A DNA stretch of 64,000 nucleotides from Hahellaceae bacterium (GTDB lineage Bacteria; Pseudomonadota; Gammaproteobacteria; Pseudomonadales; Oleiphilaceae): assembly GCA_016744695.1 (NCBI GenBank), contig JADGDV010000004.1, positions 62,001 to 126,000 on the forward strand. Reading direction: 5' to 3'. Below the pieces are notes generated by a model that saw only the letters and a list, made by a program, of their open reading frames with translations, made no database searches and was not told the origin of the DNA. The position numbers and the translations under genes were made by a program. Below, piece after piece: positions 7,913-17,463 of this stretch; the first letter of the stretch is position 1, and every line of letters begins with the position of its first letter.

Positions 7913-8699
7913 TTTCGATGCGGTGGTCACCATCATCAAAGCTTAAATGCGTTGTCCAGTTTGCAAAATAACGAACAGTCATCACAGGCGAAATTTGATA
8001 ACTCACGGTCGTCTCATGTGTAAAAACATCCTGATCACCCGCTCCATACGCATTGTCTTTATAAGCTTCAGAACCCGCAAACGCTTTTAGCCAAACAGGG
8101 TTGTAGTTAAGCCAAATTTTATCAGTAACATCCATTTTTCCGTAGAAACCAAGCATCGCAAAAGCACCTGGCACACTGAAACCACTGGGTGAATCTTCGT
8201 CGCTCCATAACTCATTATTATTAACATCGTTCGCTACCGCTAAACCTACGCCACCTAATGGGTAAAACTGAAATAAGCCCATTTTTGGCAGGGCCTGAAT
8301 AATTGAATACGAAGCAGAGCCCGTCATTGAGTTAAAGTTATAAGTCACATCAACTTGTGAACCCTGGCCATTGGTTGTATCAACAATAAAATTTCTGAAA
8401 CGAATTGAATCTATATCATCATTTGCGTAATCACGCGTGCCAAGGGTATCGCCCCAAACGCCTTTCATCTCAAGTATGTTCATCGCCATAGTGGCGGGTT
8501 TGCCTGAGTCATAAGATACACCCAGCTTAAAGTTAAGGCCTTTATCGGTATAACCTGCACCTACTTGCGTATAAACCGCCAAAGGGTCACTCATATCTTG
8601 CACTTCTTTCTGTTCCTTCAACTCTTCAGCAAAGGATACGATTGATACAGCAAGTGCCAATGGAATAGCCATAAGAGACTGATACGTTGTTTTTTTCAT
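7896..8699 (-). CDS. outer-membrane beta-barrel protein
   Basis: An exported protein of 267 residues. The ATG at 8699 is chosen because AAGGAT lies a few bases upstream and the product then begins with a signal peptide (MKKTTYQSLMAIPLALAVS to about SFAEEL). The body has amphipathic strands (VDVTYNFNSMTGSASY, FYGKMDVTDKIWLNY) and ends with the strand HRIEINYQL, a barrel-like terminus. It resembles uncharacterised outer-membrane proteins; a role in letting sulfated substrate in is inferred only from its position next to the sulfatase regulator. Its 3' end overlaps the end of the AraC gene on the other strand by 17 bp. A perfect 14-bp inverted repeat lies about 140 bp upstream. Confidence 0.75.
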   Translation of the reverse strand: MKKTTYQSLMAIPLALAVSIVSFAEELKEQKEVQDMSDPLAVYTQVGAGYTDKGLNFKLGVSYDSGKPATMAMNILEMKGVWGDTLGTRDYANDDIDSIRFRNFIVDTTNGQGSQVDVTYNFNSMTGSASYSIIQALPKMGLFQFYPLGGVGLAVANDVNNNELWSDEDSPSGFSVPGAFAMLGFYGKMDVTDKIWLNYNPVWLKAFAGSEAYKDNAYGAGDQDVFTHETTVSYQISPVMTVRYFANWTTHLSFDDGDHRIEINYQL

Positions 8700-8839
8700 T
8701 GAGTGATCCTTAGTTTTTAATCTCAATGGCATGTTATGCCAGAGCCTAATTTTATTTTGTTAGTTTTATATTAGCAAAGCTTATAGCGTAATGGATATTT
8801 CGTAAAAGCGTTATCAGAAAACCGACACATTCTCTAAGG

Positions 8840-8881
8840 AATGTTTTATTGCTATAATAATTTTTAAAGCAATAAAACATT
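8840..8881. promoter_or_regulatory. perfect 14-bp inverted repeat between divergent genes
   Basis: AATGTTTTATTGCT at 8840-8853 is repeated exactly in inverted orientation at 8868-8881, with a 14-base AT-rich loop. It sits between the divergently transcribed barrel gene (start 8699) and acetyltransferase gene (start 8956), where no transcript ends, so an operator is more likely than a terminator. The binding protein is unknown. Confidence 0.5.
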
Positions 8882-8955
8882 AGTAAAAAACAAGCCTACT
8901 CCGTAACTAAATGAAAGCGTTCTTCCTGCATTTCCACCAATAGAGTTTCAAAAAA

Positions 8956-9444
8956 ATGGACGTAATATTTAAAGTCGCAACCAAAGCAAGTGCTGCCATT
9001 ATTGGTAAGTTGGTTATCGAGCTTACACAAGAAATATGTGAACGAACTAATGTAAAACATTTCAACATTGATCTAGAAAGTACCGTTATGCAATGCGAAC
9101 AATTATTAGCCGATGGCCATTACACGGCTATTATCGGTTTTGCCAATGACATCCCGATTGCCGTAGCGACCCTATCAGAAACCTATGCGTTATATGCCGG
9201 TGGAAAAATAGGTATTGTCCAAGAATTTTATGTATCACCTAAAGCTAGGTCTTCAGGCATTGGTGCTCTGCTGATAGAGCAAGTACAAATCTATGGTGAA
9301 GAAAACAACTGGTCTTGCATAGAGTTATGCACTCCTCCACTACCAGAATTTGAGCGAACAGTTAGCTTTTACCAAGACAATGGGCTTATACCTGTTGGTG
9401 GCCGTAAAATGCGACAAAATATTATCAATACACCAACAGACTAA
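8956..9444 (+). CDS. GNAT-family N-acetyltransferase
   Basis: A 162-residue cytoplasmic protein with the GNAT fold. The core beta-strand 4 and acetyl-CoA pyrophosphate loop are visible as GIVQEFYVSPKARSSGIGALL (Q/R-x-x-G-x-G/A type), followed by the terminal half with SCIELCTPP and FYQDNGLIPVGGRKM. It transfers an acetyl group from acetyl-CoA to an unknown amine substrate. It stands alone, divergent from the barrel gene. A clear ribosome site is not visible before the ATG. Confidence 0.85.
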   Translation: MDVIFKVATKASAAIIGKLVIELTQEICERTNVKHFNIDLESTVMQCEQLLADGHYTAIIGFANDIPIAVATLSETYALYAGGKIGIVQEFYVSPKARSSGIGALLIEQVQIYGEENNWSCIELCTPPLPEFERTVSFYQDNGLIPVGGRKMRQNIINTPTD

Positions 9445-9587
9445 GTTCTATTTACCTAGGTGTTATCAACTTATAGCTGGTCATTCTCACTTAAAGTAAT
9501 TCAAGCAAAGTACCAGCTGGAATAACCGCCTGTTTTCCTTTAGTTAGGACGGATATCCCAAGCCCCACTTTAGCCTCTTTTTTGGCG

Positions 9588-10115
9588 CTACTTAGGTAGC
9601 TTTTTAAACATCTCGGTAACGGCATAGTTAAGGCGCAGTTTAGCGGTTTCTGGCTCAACGTTTTCTTGAATATCTGCAGCGGCAGCCCCGACCCAAATTG
9701 GCAAGCCACTACTTGCATCAATCAGAACAACCAACAACGCACCTTTAGGAATATTTTTTAGAGTTTCGAGATCATTTTTATCATTTTTCACATACTCTAT
9801 GTTGTCCATATCAATACCTGCGGCAAAGGCAACCAGTAAGTCTGGCTCAGCGCCACCTTCAGACATTCCTCTTGCTCTTAACTCTCGATCAATATAAAAC
9901 TTTACTTCAGTATCTGCATCAAACGCAGGTGGCTCCCAACGCCCGGCTTCATCAAACATAATGCCTGCGGCACCTAACCATGCATAATTTTTGTAACCGC
10001 TAAAACTAATTTTGGGGTCTGCTTCTGCGCTGATCTGGATATCTTTTGTTGCTGTGCTACAGCCAGTTAGCATTAACAATAACATTGAAAATGCTACTAC
10101 AATCAATCTTTTCAT
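9588..10115 (-). CDS. DUF4136-family lipoprotein
   Basis: A 175-residue lipoprotein. The N terminus is a type II signal peptide with lipobox MLTGC, lipidated Cys at position 19. The rest matches the DUF4136 pattern: FSGYKNYAWLG near the start, FYIDRELRARGMSEGGAEPDLLV in the middle and a C-terminal LPIWVGAAAADIQ segment ending in TEMFKKLP. The family is found in envelopes of many proteobacteria without known function. AAGGGAT lies upstream of the ATG. It is divergent from the DUF3943 gene. Confidence 0.8.
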   Translation of the reverse strand: MKRLIVVAFSMLLLMLTGCSTATKDIQISAEADPKISFSGYKNYAWLGAAGIMFDEAGRWEPPAFDADTEVKFYIDRELRARGMSEGGAEPDLLVAFAAGIDMDNIEYVKNDKNDLETLKNIPKGALLVVLIDASSGLPIWVGAAAADIQENVEPETAKLRLNYAVTEMFKKLPK

Positions 10116-10272
10116 TTTAAGTATCCCTTTATTTTTTTATCAAAAAATCCGAATTTAAGTGTATATCGCTTATCTATTAAATTACAATATTGTTGTACTA
10201 TAGAGGCTTATAAATTAATTAATCAGCCGATACCTAATACACAATTTTTCAACTAAAAGTTGCGCATTCACC

Positions 10273-11088
10273 ATGAGAAAAATAATATCCCCTTTAGCCG
10301 GTTTGCTATTACTAAGCTACCAACACACCGCTATTGCAGCCTCTGAAACATCATCAAAAGTTGAAGAAGGGCCGCAAGTAGAGCATCAACAGGATGAATC
10401 AACACCATCTCCCTACGCAGTCACTCTGTGGGACCCTCAAAACGGTGAAGATAGTGAGCGCCTTTGGTCACAAACTAAGCTTATGTTTGGCTTGGGTGTA
10501 GGTGTTGCAGGTTTTATAGCCCTTTTACCCCCAGAAATTTCAAACTGGGATCGTAGCGACGGTGATGATGGGCTTATTGAAAAATGGTGGGACAATGTAA
10601 GAGAAGGTCCTGTATGGGATGAAGACCACTGGGCTATTAACTATATTGGTCACCCATACTTCGGGGGGGTCTATTATCAGGTCGCTCGTAAATCAGGCTA
10701 TAGTCAGTGGGACTCGTTCAGTTATTCAGCGCTCATGTCTACATTTTACTGGGAGTATGGTCTAGAGGCCTTTGCTGAAGTGCCTTCTATTCAAGATTTG
10801 GTGGTAACCCCTGTAGGTGGTTGGATTTATGGTGAGTGGGCGCATCAGACAGAAAAAGAAATAATCGCTGATGGCGGGACCGCCTGGGGTTCTGAAGGTT
10901 GGGGAAGCACAGCACTTTTCTTTCTAGACCCGGTGGGCAAAATTGGGCAAGGCATTAACAGCATGTTTGGAAAAGAAGTAATACAGGCTGGCACGGGAAT
11001 GATATCACCTGTCCCCTCTTATTTTAGTCCGGCTGAGGGTGAGTCTTACGCCGGTTATTGGGGTGTTGATATGGTATTTACGTTTTAA
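10273..11088 (+). CDS. DUF3943-family envelope protein
   Basis: A 271-residue protein with a signal peptide ending near TAIAASE. The family signature is clear: WAINYIGHPYFGGVYYQVAR, then SGYSQWDSFSYSALMS, FYWEYGLEAFAEVPSIQDL and TPVGGWIYGEW. A possible membrane segment (LMFGLGVGVAGFIALL, about residues 72-90) precedes it. DUF3943 proteins are uncharacterised envelope proteins. The gene at 11151 follows 62 bp later in the same direction and is probably co-transcribed. Confidence 0.8.
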   Translation: MRKIISPLAGLLLLSYQHTAIAASETSSKVEEGPQVEHQQDESTPSPYAVTLWDPQNGEDSERLWSQTKLMFGLGVGVAGFIALLPPEISNWDRSDGDDGLIEKWWDNVREGPVWDEDHWAINYIGHPYFGGVYYQVARKSGYSQWDSFSYSALMSTFYWEYGLEAFAEVPSIQDLVVTPVGGWIYGEWAHQTEKEIIADGGTAWGSEGWGSTALFFLDPVGKIGQGINSMFGKEVIQAGTGMISPVPSYFSPAEGESYAGYWGVDMVFTF

Positions 11089-11150
11089 GCCAGCATATTC
11101 CCAAACGATGTACACCCAAAACAGACACGCCAAAGCAACAGGTAAACATT

Positions 11151-11702
11151 ATGTTTAAACAAATGCTCCAGAAAATACTCTTATTCACAGTATTCATTAC
11201 AAGTAGTACGTCTTTCGCTGAAGAAGTCACTACAAGTATTATCGAGTTTTCTCCCAATGTCGGTTATGTTAGCTTCGATAGTGAGCGCAACCTTAATGAT
11301 GCTGTATTCGGAGGCATGGGGCTTGGGATGAACTTCTCTCGCAAGTTTTCAGCGCTCTTAAATTATTCTAGATTAGACAGCGAGTTAAGTGGCATACCTG
11401 GCCCCTCCAATATTGACATTCAGAAATACCATATTGATGGCATGTACTTCTTTAATGCTGAAGGTCGCTGGAGGCCCTATGTCGTCTTTGGTTTCGGTCA
11501 AATTGATTTCGATAACGATAACGGGAAAGACAGCGATGAAACCAATGTTAACTCAGGTGTTGGGCTTTATTACCGGTTAACCCCAAAATGGTCACTTAGA
11601 GCAGATATGCGTGATTTTTATAGCCTTGATGAAAGCTATCATGACCAAACTTATATGATGACCTTGGGTTATCGGCTTGGTAAAGGCGAATCTGGTAAGT
11701 AA
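11151..11702 (+). CDS. OmpA-like transmembrane beta-barrel protein
   Basis: A 183-residue exported protein (signal peptide ending STSFAEEV) with the features of an eight-stranded OmpA/OprF-type barrel: NVGYVSFDSERNLNDAVFGG, then RWRPYVVFGFGQIDFDND, then VGLYYRLTPKWSLRADMRDF and a last strand MMTLGYRLG. The peptidoglycan-binding OmpA C-terminal domain is absent. It follows the DUF3943 gene. A stem-loop at 11723-11758 lies just downstream and may end transcription from both sides. Confidence 0.75.
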   Translation: MFKQMLQKILLFTVFITSSTSFAEEVTTSIIEFSPNVGYVSFDSERNLNDAVFGGMGLGMNFSRKFSALLNYSRLDSELSGIPGPSNIDIQKYHIDGMYFFNAEGRWRPYVVFGFGQIDFDNDNGKDSDETNVNSGVGLYYRLTPKWSLRADMRDFYSLDESYHDQTYMMTLGYRLGKGESGK

Positions 11703-11717
11703 GCCGTTTTTAGACAT

Positions 11718-11758
11718 AAAAAAACCACCCTAAATAGAGTTAATTATTTAGGGTGGTT
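11718..11758 (-). terminator. rho-independent terminator, best read on the minus strand
   Basis: A 13-bp stem (AACCACCCTAAAT against ATTTAGGGTGGTT) with a 10-base loop. The T-run lies on the minus strand side (A-run at 11718-11724 on plus), so it would end a minus-strand transcript, most likely that of the 30-residue peptide gene at 11803-11895; it may also help stop the plus-strand barrel gene. Confidence 0.75.
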
Positions 11759-11802
11759 GAACAAGTGCTGACAGTTACTTAGAACGATGTAAAAGCAAAA
11801 AA

Positions 11803-11895
11803 CTAGAATGAATACAGGTCGCTCAAGTAATCGACTAATGCTTCCATATTTTTCTGCTCTAGGTCTGAATGAGGTACAAAAATTTCCATTTCCAT
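11803..11895 (-). CDS. candidate 30-residue peptide gene
   Basis: A short frame starting ATG GAA ATG GAA and encoding 30 residues (MEMEIFVPHSDLEQKN, then MEALVDYLSDLYSF). An AGAGAG ribosome-site-like sequence lies about seven bases upstream and a strong minus-strand terminator follows 45 bp after the stop, so the unit looks like a complete small transcript. The peptide is acidic, without a signal peptide or membrane segment, and could fold as one amphipathic helix. I do not recognise it. It lies downstream of tamB but is separated by about 215 bp. Confidence 0.45.
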   Translation of the reverse strand: MEMEIFVPHSDLEQKNMEALVDYLSDLYSF

Positions 11896-12109
11896 AATAT
11901 TTCTCTCTTATATTTAATCAATTGCTATTAATGTGCTTTATTCTCTCAATACCCCTAATCACTAGGCATATCGGTCAATTCGTTTACAGTACAGACACAT
12001 ATTAACTAAGAAATATTACAGCTGCTTGACAATACGGGTCGATTATTTGACCCTTTGTTGCAATGCTTAAAAATGGACGATTCAGTACACCCGACTAAAG
12101 GTAGTCTTT

Positions 12110-15100
12110 TTATCTGCGTTCAAATGAATAAACAATATCCAGAGAACTACTTATCCCACTAGCCGCCTCAAGAAATAAGTTTTGTTTTAAGCGATACCTC
12201 ATTGCTACGGTATTGGCTTCATCATAAAGACTGACCCCATATTTCAAATAAATATCAGGTGAAATGTAGCCACTTAATTCTACGCTAGTTCCATCTTCAT
12301 CTGCAGACGTGGCTATTTTAAAATCAGACACACCGACTTTACTGGCCAGTTTTTCAGTAATTTCACTCGAGCCAAAAACACCGGCAGAAAGCACCATGTT
12401 ATTTAAAAGACTTGAATTATTGGTTTCTTGATCCGGCGACTGCCCTGTGAGCAAATAATGCAACACAGTAGATTCGTTCATTGCTGGCTGAGAATAAAAG
12501 TTCACTTCAGGGTCACTAGCGGAACCAGTAACACGTACACCTACCGTTACGTTATCATCTGAAATAGTCCGTGTAGCGTCTAGCTGCAAGTCAGGTTCCT
12601 CCAAAGGACCACTGAAATTGAAACGCCCTTCTTTCACCGTTAAGCGTTGCCCCCAAATGGTATAAAAACCATCTTCAGTAATTACTTGCCCTGCCCCTGT
12701 GAATACACCATTTTCTTTCTGGTTTAATAATAGATTCCCCTTTAAATAGGTATTAACGCCAAACCCTCTAAAATGTACATCCTTCCCTAAAATGATGTCT
12801 ATATTGGTATTGTATGTCCAATCTGTGCCTGCTAGCTCTTCTGTTTCTTGGCCTACTATTCGTACATCAGACGAGACCGACTTCGCTTCTGCGGGTAAAC
12901 CTTTCAGTTCTATCCTTGCATGGGGGATTTCTAAAGTACCGGAAACATCTACTTCGCCATCTTTAAGTAAAAGAGACACAGTAGGTTTAATGGTTAAACT
13001 AATGCCTGAACGGGGTGTAATTTGAAACGCTTTAGACTCTAATGATGTTTTTAAAACCCATTGTTTTTCCCAATCAAGCTCACCGTCTAATATGGCATGA
13101 CCTCCGTCAGACTCAAAATGTCCTTTGTAGTTCAATATTTGTTGATCGAAATTTGCAGCAATGTTGATTTCCCTAAGTGTTTCAGGGAGGTAATCACTCT
13201 TTAACTCTCCCTCTGAAAGTTTAAATTCACCCTCAATAATGGGTTTAGCCAAGTGTCCAGATAACGTTAATTGGCTTGAAATCATGCCTTGCAGTGTTTC
13301 TACCGAAGGTATTACGTCATCAAAAGATGACAGGTTTAGTTGGCCAATTTTTATATCCCCGGACAAGGCTCGTTTATCACCGATATCAGCTATAGCCAAC
13401 TGACTTTGAATATCACCCAGCTGAGGCGATGTAAAACGAGTATTAAGGGTTAATTCGTCACTGTGCATTGAAGCCGTCAAAGATAGATCATCAACAGAAA
13501 TGAGAATGGGGCTATCGTTGGTATTTTTTACCCAAGAAAAATCACCTTTTGGTAAAGTAATCTCAACATCAGCATCTATTGTTTCGCCCGGTTTCTGGCT
13601 CACTTTAGCCGAGGCGCTTAATATGCCGTCAAGTTTAAACAACTCCGGCCAACGATGGTTTTGTCTTCGAAGAGCTATATCGTCTGCATTAAGTGAGACG
13701 CTATAACCTTTTTCAGGGCTCCATGTAGCAGGTTCACTATTGCATAGCGTCCCCTCTTGAGACGTCACACAAAAGGGAGCAAGTTCCAAGGCAGAGGATG
13801 CAACATCCCAGTTAATAGATAGTGTATCTTTATTTTTCCATCCGAATGAGGCATTAGGGTATATATTCGCAAGCCAACTAAACTCATCACACACGCCTTC
13901 AACCATTTCACGTGGCGAAGTTATATAGCTAACATCACAACGCAACCCAGCTGCACCATAATTTTTCACTTTAAGCTCTCCCGTCAAATCAGCGTGAGCT
14001 TTATCACCTTTCAGCTGCCACTGCGCGGCTTCAAGTGTCACCCCCCCAAGCGTCAGGTTCTGCATATTCAATTTCAATAGGCTGGATTGCTGAGCTAATT
14101 TTTTAATATCAAAATTAAATAAGGCTGACTGTATGGCGTACTCTTTAAATGTTAAGTCAGATATACTTAACTCACCGCGAAGGTCAGCGTTATTCAATAC
14201 ATCACCTAACTGATCATTAGCATCAATGCGACCATCAACATGACCTTCAAGACGGCCCTCAACACGCCCTGTCAGGCCTGGCACCCATAACTCTGGTTCA
14301 GGTAAAAAGACCTTTAAGTTAACGGTGTGGCTCTTAGTATTTGATGTGCCACGTCCACTTATTTGGTTTTTCCCCGATTTAATAATTAGGTGATCTATAT
14401 TCAATAGCGTTGACGTAATATTAAAGTGCCCTTCAGCAGAAACGGGCTTGTGGTTTAAAGTACCTTCTAAGGTACTAACATTAATATCTACTTGTGGTTG
14501 TTCTCCACCGAACTGGCCTTTAAATTTAATTAGACTATCAATGAATATGGGGTAAGGGATAACGGCTTTATTAAGTGTGTTTTCAGGTAAGGTTAAAGCA
14601 TGCAGTGCTAGTTGAGTCGAGCTCACGCTCAATTCAAATGGTAATTCAGGGCTGTTGCTTAATTTACCCTGTAACGATAATTCGCCGCTCTCTGTTTTAA
14701 TATCTGCACGCTTGAGTAATACCTCATCATTCACCCATTGAGTATCTATAGATAAATCTAATTCACTCCAGTATGGAGTCTTGGTTTTACTGTTTATGGT
14801 CGCCGTCAGGTTTTTTAGGCTAGCATCAACGGTTAGTGCATTAACATTAATAGCCCCCACCAAAGATACAGGTGACTCAAGAACCACCCGAAGAGGTAAG
14901 TCAGGTTCATCAAACGAGACCGACGCACTCAATTTTGCAGGGATGTTGTTTTCTAACTCCTTGGTAAGCAGGTCACCACTTATATCAAAGCTTAACTGTT
15001 CACCTTTGAGATTGAACGCTAATTGGAGAGGGACGCTACCTTTATCAGAAGGTATTTCATAACTTAAATCGCCATTGAATCGAGTTTTCCAGGGCAATGA

Positions 15101-15667
15101 AAAATCTAACTCGCCCTCAGTGATGCACTTTAATTGCTGATATTCAGCTTCAATCGACTCTAGTACTAACAGGCTACCAATCCAACTGCCAGATAATGCG
15201 ATATCACTAATAATATGCTCATTTTCGCTAATTTTAAGACCAAAATTAGCTATATTAGCCGAAGATACATTTATCCCTAAAGGCATTATAATCTCAGGTA
15301 AGCCGCTACTCGCGTTGTTTTTATCATCTTGAGGCAATACAACAACATTAAGTTTTTTTGCTTGCAGCTGACCAATGCAAAGTTCAATGTTAAGAAAGCA
15401 TAGAGGGTTCCAATCGAAGCTTAACTCCGCCACAGAGACTTCACCCCACTCATCACGCCATTCCACCTGTTCCGCGTGCAGCGTGCCAAGCAAATAACCA
15501 TCAATATTATCTATTTGTAGTTCAGGAAGTAGCTCATTAGCTAAAGACGCAACCAACACCGTCCCCTCTTTAGTAGAGAATAGCCATATCAAACAAACCA
15601 TCATAAATATTAACGGTGCTGCTAACACTGATCTTAATAACGCTGGCTTCAGTAGTCGACGCATCAC
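12110..15667 (-). CDS. tamB: translocation and assembly module subunit TamB
   Basis: A 1185-residue inner-membrane-anchored protein. One N-terminal membrane helix (about residues 13-32) is followed by a very long periplasmic stretch of repeated beta-strands, the AsmA-like lipid-conducting groove of TamB proteins, and a DUF490 C-terminal domain with GQVITEDGFYTIWGQRLTV and VTGSASDPEVNFYSQPAM, ending YSFERR. TamB works with TamA and, like other AsmA-like proteins, is implicated in phospholipid transport to the outer membrane. It starts with GTG at 15667, overlapping the tamA stop (GTGA); an ATG follows immediately at 15664. The overlap shows translational coupling. Confidence 0.93.
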   Translation of the reverse strand: MMRRLLKPALLRSVLAAPLIFMMVCLIWLFSTKEGTVLVASLANELLPELQIDNIDGYLLGTLHAEQVEWRDEWGEVSVAELSFDWNPLCFLNIELCIGQLQAKKLNVVVLPQDDKNNASSGLPEIIMPLGINVSSANIANFGLKISENEHIISDIALSGSWIGSLLVLESIEAEYQQLKCITEGELDFSLPWKTRFNGDLSYEIPSDKGSVPLQLAFNLKGEQLSFDISGDLLTKELENNIPAKLSASVSFDEPDLPLRVVLESPVSLVGAINVNALTVDASLKNLTATINSKTKTPYWSELDLSIDTQWVNDEVLLKRADIKTESGELSLQGKLSNSPELPFELSVSSTQLALHALTLPENTLNKAVIPYPIFIDSLIKFKGQFGGEQPQVDINVSTLEGTLNHKPVSAEGHFNITSTLLNIDHLIIKSGKNQISGRGTSNTKSHTVNLKVFLPEPELWVPGLTGRVEGRLEGHVDGRIDANDQLGDVLNNADLRGELSISDLTFKEYAIQSALFNFDIKKLAQQSSLLKLNMQNLTLGGVTLEAAQWQLKGDKAHADLTGELKVKNYGAAGLRCDVSYITSPREMVEGVCDEFSWLANIYPNASFGWKNKDTLSINWDVASSALELAPFCVTSQEGTLCNSEPATWSPEKGYSVSLNADDIALRRQNHRWPELFKLDGILSASAKVSQKPGETIDADVEITLPKGDFSWVKNTNDSPILISVDDLSLTASMHSDELTLNTRFTSPQLGDIQSQLAIADIGDKRALSGDIKIGQLNLSSFDDVIPSVETLQGMISSQLTLSGHLAKPIIEGEFKLSEGELKSDYLPETLREINIAANFDQQILNYKGHFESDGGHAILDGELDWEKQWVLKTSLESKAFQITPRSGISLTIKPTVSLLLKDGEVDVSGTLEIPHARIELKGLPAEAKSVSSDVRIVGQETEELAGTDWTYNTNIDIILGKDVHFRGFGVNTYLKGNLLLNQKENGVFTGAGQVITEDGFYTIWGQRLTVKEGRFNFSGPLEEPDLQLDATRTISDDNVTVGVRVTGSASDPEVNFYSQPAMNESTVLHYLLTGQSPDQETNNSSLLNNMVLSAGVFGSSEITEKLASKVGVSDFKIATSADEDGTSVELSGYISPDIYLKYGVSLYDEANTVAMRYRLKQNLFLEAASGISSSLDIVYSFERR

Positions 15668-17463
15668 AAGGGTGGCCCCATTGAAAGGTGTAAACGAATA
15701 GGCGTTTCTTTTTGATTATCCAGCGGGTGAGCTAGGTCTACTCTAACCTCACCAATAACCGATAGCCAACGCACCCCAAGCCCTACACTGCTTGAAAAGG
15801 GTTCGTCGTTGTGGTTATAAGCTCGCCCTGTGTCAGCAAAAACAGCCCCTCTCCATCGATCCGTAATTCTTTCACTAAACTCAAGGCTAGCAACATTCAA
15901 GTAGCTCCCCCCCACTAGCTCGCCCTCATCATCTCGGGTGGCCACTGAATGATACTCATAACCACGTATGGTTTGATCTCCCCCAGTATAAAACCGTCTT
16001 GATACAGGTAGCTCTAATATATTAGATGTATCAATAGCGCCTAGCTCTGCTCTAACCAGCATTCGAGCCGTCGACTCCCATAAGGGTGTTAACCAGCGTG
16101 CTCCGAAATGGGCCTTTACAAAATTAGCATCTGAACCTAGTAAAACTGTACTTCCTTCAAAAGCTAGCCATAGACGATACCCATGAGATGAATCTCCGCC
16201 TTTCCCGAATTCGGATTTCATCCAGCTAACACCCGGCACTAAATAGAAAACCTCATTCCAGTCATCGCTTCCTTGTCGATATTTTTCAAAGTCCACGTTC
16301 ACACCGTACCGGTGCTGCCAGTTATTCTCTTTGAGGTTCAATCGAGAAATGCCCGTTTCCACCAGACTAGACTCTGTTGTTTCTATTTTTTCACGGATAT
16401 AGCCTGAGTCAAACAGCAAGAAATGGATTAACGGTTGCTCCAAGGGGATACGATAGGTGCCTGATATCTCTTGTGTAGGCTCTGAAACTTCTAGTTTGGA
16501 CCGCCAAGAATGCCCTTGTTCGCCGACTAGTGGCATATCCCAGTTCAAACGCACCCTTGGCCCGTTATCAGTATCAAGACCAAAACCCACCTCAAAGTGA
16601 TGCTGACTGGCATCTTCCATTTTCACGTGTAAATTCACCCGGTGTTCCGCACCCACCAACACCTGTTCAGTACCGACGGTAACTTGAGAGAAGTAACCCG
16701 TTGCATATAAGTCTCTTCTAAAATTGGCCAGTACTTCAGCATCAAAATCATCTCCTTCTTTGAAGACAGGTATGCGACTCATAAACTCATGCGATAACTG
16801 ACTACCTTCAAAGGAAACCCCACCAAAATAATAACGTTCGCCACTTTCCAGAATCAGTTTAATTTTCGCGGTATTGTTTGCCACATCAACCAGCAACTCA
16901 CTACTTTTATAAACTGCATCAAAAAAGCCGAAACGCTTAGCCTGCTGCATTAACTGTTTCTTTAATGCATCGTACTTGGAGTGGTCTAGTTGTTGACCTG
17001 CCACAATGTCACTGCTTTCAATTATTTTTGCAAATAGCGCCCGATCATCAGGCTTAGATATAACCGAAATTTCTGGTTCAAGAAGTGTAATGGGGGGGCC
17101 GGGGGTTAACTCAACAAGCACCTTTTTCGAGCGCAGGCTGATGACCCACTCACTGTGATAATAACCTAACGCCTGAGTCGACTCAGTAATAACGCCGTCT
17201 AAACGCCGCTCCAATAGTCTAGGGTTTTTGAATTCAGCATCATCAATCCCCCCCATATGTGCACGCAGGTTTTCTTCTAAGGCTGCATTGGCGCCTTTAA
17301 TGTCTATAGCTGTTTCTGCCCAAGCGGTAGCAACCATAAGGGAAGATATTACGAACACGCAGCAAACCCTTAATGAGTAACTAAATACCCAAAACAAATT
17401 TACATCTAAAATAGGCCGTCTCAAAAAACACCTGATACTTTGGGCAAAACACCCACTAAACAC
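15664..17463 (-). CDS. tamA: translocation and assembly module subunit TamA (Omp85 family)
   Basis: An outer-membrane Omp85 protein of up to 599 residues. After the signal peptide come POTRA domains (about residues 50-280, with YYFGGVSFEGSQLS in the last) and a 16-strand barrel with RRFYTGGDQTIRGYEY and the ending SVGLGVRWLSVIGEVRVDLA then LHLSMGPPL, diagnostic of TamA. The start is uncertain: GTG at 17463 gives a long N-terminal leader before the hydrophobic segment, and a TTG near residue 23 would fit a signal peptide better; no convincing ribosome site decides. It is the first gene of the tamA-tamB operon and is divergent from an AraC-type regulator. Confidence 0.93.
   Translation of the reverse strand: MFSGCFAQSIRCFLRRPILDVNLFWVFSYSLRVCCVFVISSLMVATAWAETAIDIKGANAALEENLRAHMGGIDDAEFKNPRLLERRLDGVITESTQALGYYHSEWVISLRSKKVLVELTPGPPITLLEPEISVISKPDDRALFAKIIESSDIVAGQQLDHSKYDALKKQLMQQAKRFGFFDAVYKSSELLVDVANNTAKIKLILESGERYYFGGVSFEGSQLSHEFMSRIPVFKEGDDFDAEVLANFRRDLYATGYFSQVTVGTEQVLVGAEHRVNLHVKMEDASQHHFEVGFGLDTDNGPRVRLNWDMPLVGEQGHSWRSKLEVSEPTQEISGTYRIPLEQPLIHFLLFDSGYIREKIETTESSLVETGISRLNLKENNWQHRYGVNVDFEKYRQGSDDWNEVFYLVPGVSWMKSEFGKGGDSSHGYRLWLAFEGSTVLLGSDANFVKAHFGARWLTPLWESTARMLVRAELGAIDTSNILELPVSRRFYTGGDQTIRGYEYHSVATRDDEGELVGGSYLNVASLEFSERITDRWRGAVFADTGRAYNHNDEPFSSSVGLGVRWLSVIGEVRVDLAHPLDNQKETPIRLHLSMGPPL

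Noticed and set aside
9491-9721. Minus-strand frame of 76 codons overlapping the end of the DUF4136 gene, with a protein-like tail (GISVLTKGKQAVIPAGTLLEL).
   Set aside because: Most of it lies inside the DUF4136 gene in another frame and no ribosome site precedes it. The tail could be the remnant of another gene, but this cannot be supported.
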